From: Paracoccaceae bacterium
GTDB taxonomy: Bacteria; Pseudomonadota; Alphaproteobacteria; Rhodobacterales; Rhodobacteraceae
Direction of reading: 5' to 3'
Assembly: GCA_002746395.1 (NCBI GenBank)
Contig: NVXA01000011.1
Location: 2,432 to 8,387 of the forward strand
DNA: 5,956 nucleotides
In this document: in pieces, positions 4,465-5,956 of the stretch
Position numbering within the stretch: position 1 is the stretch's first letter
Layout of the letters: every line of letters begins with the position of its first letter
Made by a program: the position numbers and the translations under genes
The notes under the pieces: model-generated
Seen by the model: the letters and a program-made list of their open reading frames with translations, nothing else
What the model was told of the DNA's origin: nothing
The model's database searches: none

Positions 4465-5684
4465 CAGAGTTCCACGCCAAGCGTTTTTGCTACCGTGAAA
4501 ATATCCTTGTCGCCGCGGCCACTCAGGTTCACGATCATAACGTGATCTTTCGGCAAATCCGGCGCAATTTTCGCAACATGGGCCAGCGCGTGCGAAGATT
4601 CCAGTGCGGGAATTATCCCTTCCGTCGAACATAACAGCTGGAACGCATCCAGCGCCTCAGTATCCGTCACCGATACATATTCCACACGCCCAAGATCATG
4701 TAACCAGGAATGCTCAGGCCCGATACCGGGGTAATCGAGACCGGCCGAAATCGAGTGGCCCTCCAGAATTTGCCCATCGTCATCTTGCAACAAATACGTG
4801 CGGTTGCCGTGCAAAACACCGGGACGGCCACCAGCCAGACTAGCTGCATGCTCCATCCGTTCGTCAACACCGTGGCCGCCAGCCTCGACGCCGATAATTC
4901 TTACGTCCTTGTCGTCAAGAAACGGATAGAAAATCCCTATCGCATTCGAGCCGCCACCGATGCACGCCACCAGCGAATCCGGTAACCGGCCTTCGTGCTC
5001 CATAATCTGCACACGCGCTTCCTTGCCGATGATCGTCTGAAAATCGCGCACCATTGCCGGATACGGATGCGGGCCAGCCACAGTTCCGATGCAATAAAAC
5101 GTGTCATGCACATTGGTAACCCAGTCGCGCATGGCTTCGTTCATCGCGTCCTTCAACGTGCCACGACCAGCCGTTACAGGAATGACTTCGGCGCCCAAAA
5201 GCTTCATGCGGAAGACGTTGGGGGACTGGCGCTCAACATCAGTCGCCCCCATGAACACCACGCATTTCAGGCCGAACTTCGCACAAACCGTCGCCGTAGC
5301 AACACCGTGCTGCCCTGCGCCCGTTTCCGCGATAATCCGCGTCTTACCCATACGCCGCGCCAGCAAAATTTGGCCAAGCACGTTGTTAATCTTGTGCGCG
5401 CCCGTGTGGTTCAGCTCGTCCCGCTTCAGGTAAATCTTCGCGCCGCCCAAATGTTTGGTCAGGCCTTCGGCGAAATACAGCGGGCTTGGCCGCCCGACAT
5501 AATGCTTCCACAAATCATCCATCTCAGCCCAGAAGGAATCATCGGTTTTCGCGTTCTCGTATTCAGCCTCAAGATCAAGGATAAGCGGCATCAAGGTCTC
5601 CGCCACGAAGCGCCCACCATAATTGCCAAAACGTCCCTGTTCGTCAGGGCCGGTTTTGTAAGAGTTCACTGAATCCGAGGCCAT
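4464..5684 (-). CDS. trpB: Tryptophan synthase beta chain
   Basis: TrpB condenses indole and L-serine to L-tryptophan using pyridoxal phosphate, in a cytoplasmic alpha2-beta2 complex with TrpA. The 406 residues match the usual length of the TrpB1 class. Landmarks are [17 protein letters not shown] near the N-terminus; [23 protein letters not shown] with the PLP Schiff-base Lys98; AETGAGQHG with catalytic Glu120; the phosphate-binding GGGSN at 243-247; and a C-terminal [13 protein letters not shown]. The ATG at 5684 shares its A with the trpF stop (TAATG), and AAGGAG lies within the end of trpF. The stop overlaps the VOC gene by one base. No trpA is visible in the window; it must lie elsewhere if the pathway is complete. 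The antisense strand carries long open frames caused only by codon bias. Confidence 0.98.
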   Translation of the reverse strand: MASDSVNSYKTGPDEQGRFGNYGGRFVAETLMPLILDLEAEYENAKTDDSFWAEMDDLWKHYVGRPSPLYFAEGLTKHLGGAKIYLKRDELNHTGAHKINNVLGQILLARRMGKTRIIAETGAGQHGVATATVCAKFGLKCVVFMGATDVERQSPNVFRMKLLGAEVIPVTAGRGTLKDAMNEAMRDWVTNVHDTFYCIGTVAGPHPYPAMVRDFQTIIGKEARVQIMEHEGRLPDSLVACIGGGSNAIGIFYPFLDDKDVRIIGVEAGGHGVDERMEHAASLAGGRPGVLHGNRTYLLQDDDGQILEGHSISAGLDYPGIGPEHSWLHDLGRVEYVSVTDTEALDAFQLLCSTEGIIPALESSHALAHVAKIAPDLPKDHVMIVNLSGRGDKDIFTVAKTLGVEL

Positions 5685-5956
5685 TATACCGCTCCTTTAG
5701 CAGCCTTAACAAAGGCCGCGATCTTGTCCAAACCCTTCACCCCCGGCGCACTTTCGACGCCCGAAGATACATCAACCATTCTCGCGCCAGTCAAACGTAT
5801 GGCCGCAGCCACATTATCCGGCGTTAAACCACCCGCCAACATCCACGGTATCGGCCAATCCAGATCCGCGATAAGACGCCAATCGAAAGCCAGCCCGTTT
5901 CCACCCGGTAGCGGGCCACCTTTAGGCTGTTTAGCATCGACAAGCAACTGATCGGC
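5684..5956 (-). CDS. trpF: Phosphoribosylanthranilate isomerase, C-terminal part (runs off the right edge)
   Basis: TrpF converts N-(5-phosphoribosyl)anthranilate to the carboxyphenylamino-deoxyribulose phosphate, the third committed step of tryptophan synthesis. The last 90 residues are present and the frame is open to the window edge. They show the late TIM-barrel strands: [11 protein letters not shown] with the catalytic Asp, [24 protein letters not shown] and [20 protein letters not shown], which carries the phosphate-binding residues. The N-terminal half, with the catalytic Cys, lies outside. The TAA stop overlaps the trpB ATG by one base and the gene's final codons contain the trpB ribosome site, so the genes are translationally coupled. 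Confidence 0.95.
   Translation of the reverse strand, partial: ADQLLVDAKQPKGGPLPGGNGLAFDWRLIADLDWPIPWMLAGGLTPDNVAAAIRLTGARMVDVSSGVESAPGVKGLDKIAAFVKAAKGAV

Noticed and set aside
4051..4632. A longer VOC protein starting at the in-frame ATG at 4632
   Set aside because: The extra 56 residues are trpB sequence read in another frame and do not belong to the VOC fold; the TGATG overlap at 4464 is the natural start.
4995..5672. A 225-codon plus-strand open frame opposite trpB
   Set aside because: It is antisense to an unmistakable, complete trpB. Its translation is Arg/His-rich and low in recognisable motifs, as expected for a shadow frame.

Overview
The window looks like the chromosome of an alphaproteobacterium, most likely a member of the Rhodobacterales (Roseobacter-type). 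The reasons are moderate GC, the sequence style of the ClpB, PyrF, TrpF and TrpB proteins, a trpF-trpB block without trpA next to it, and a PEMT/PEM2-type membrane methyltransferase paired with pyrF. The lineage call is inference from protein flavour, not from a search.

Layout. Positions 1-911 (minus strand) hold the first 303 codons of clpB, the disaggregase chaperone, which runs off the left edge. Positions 912-1072 are a divergent control region with a candidate heat-shock promoter for clpB inside a dyad and a candidate extended -10 promoter for the rightward genes. A rightward two-gene unit follows: a membrane-embedded phospholipid/isoprenylcysteine-type methyltransferase (1073-1765) and pyrF (1778-2473). 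Positions 2474-2728 lie between converging genes and hold no intact gene; three frames there look like pieces of a decayed serine-recombinase C-terminus.

Positions 2729-3776 (minus strand) carry the least ordinary part of the window. One gene encodes a small exported PepSY-like protein with an extremely acidic hexapeptide-repeat tail, and ends in a strong intrinsic terminator. Downstream lies a membrane-anchored LuxR-type regulator with its own candidate promoter and a TTG start. The two may form an envelope-sensing or regulator/target pair. Positions 3777-4050 hold several dyads, including a perfect 18-bp palindrome, and a possible 22-codon ORF.

Positions 4051-5956 (minus strand) are a tightly coupled tryptophan operon: the end of trpF, then trpB, then a VOC/glyoxalase-family gene. 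Each junction is a one-base stop/start overlap (TAATG, then TGATG). TrpF and TrpB catalyse the phosphoribosylanthranilate isomerase and final tryptophan-synthase steps. The VOC protein has no assigned role in that pathway and sits where trpA would often be.

No tRNA, rRNA, CRISPR array or intact mobile element was seen.
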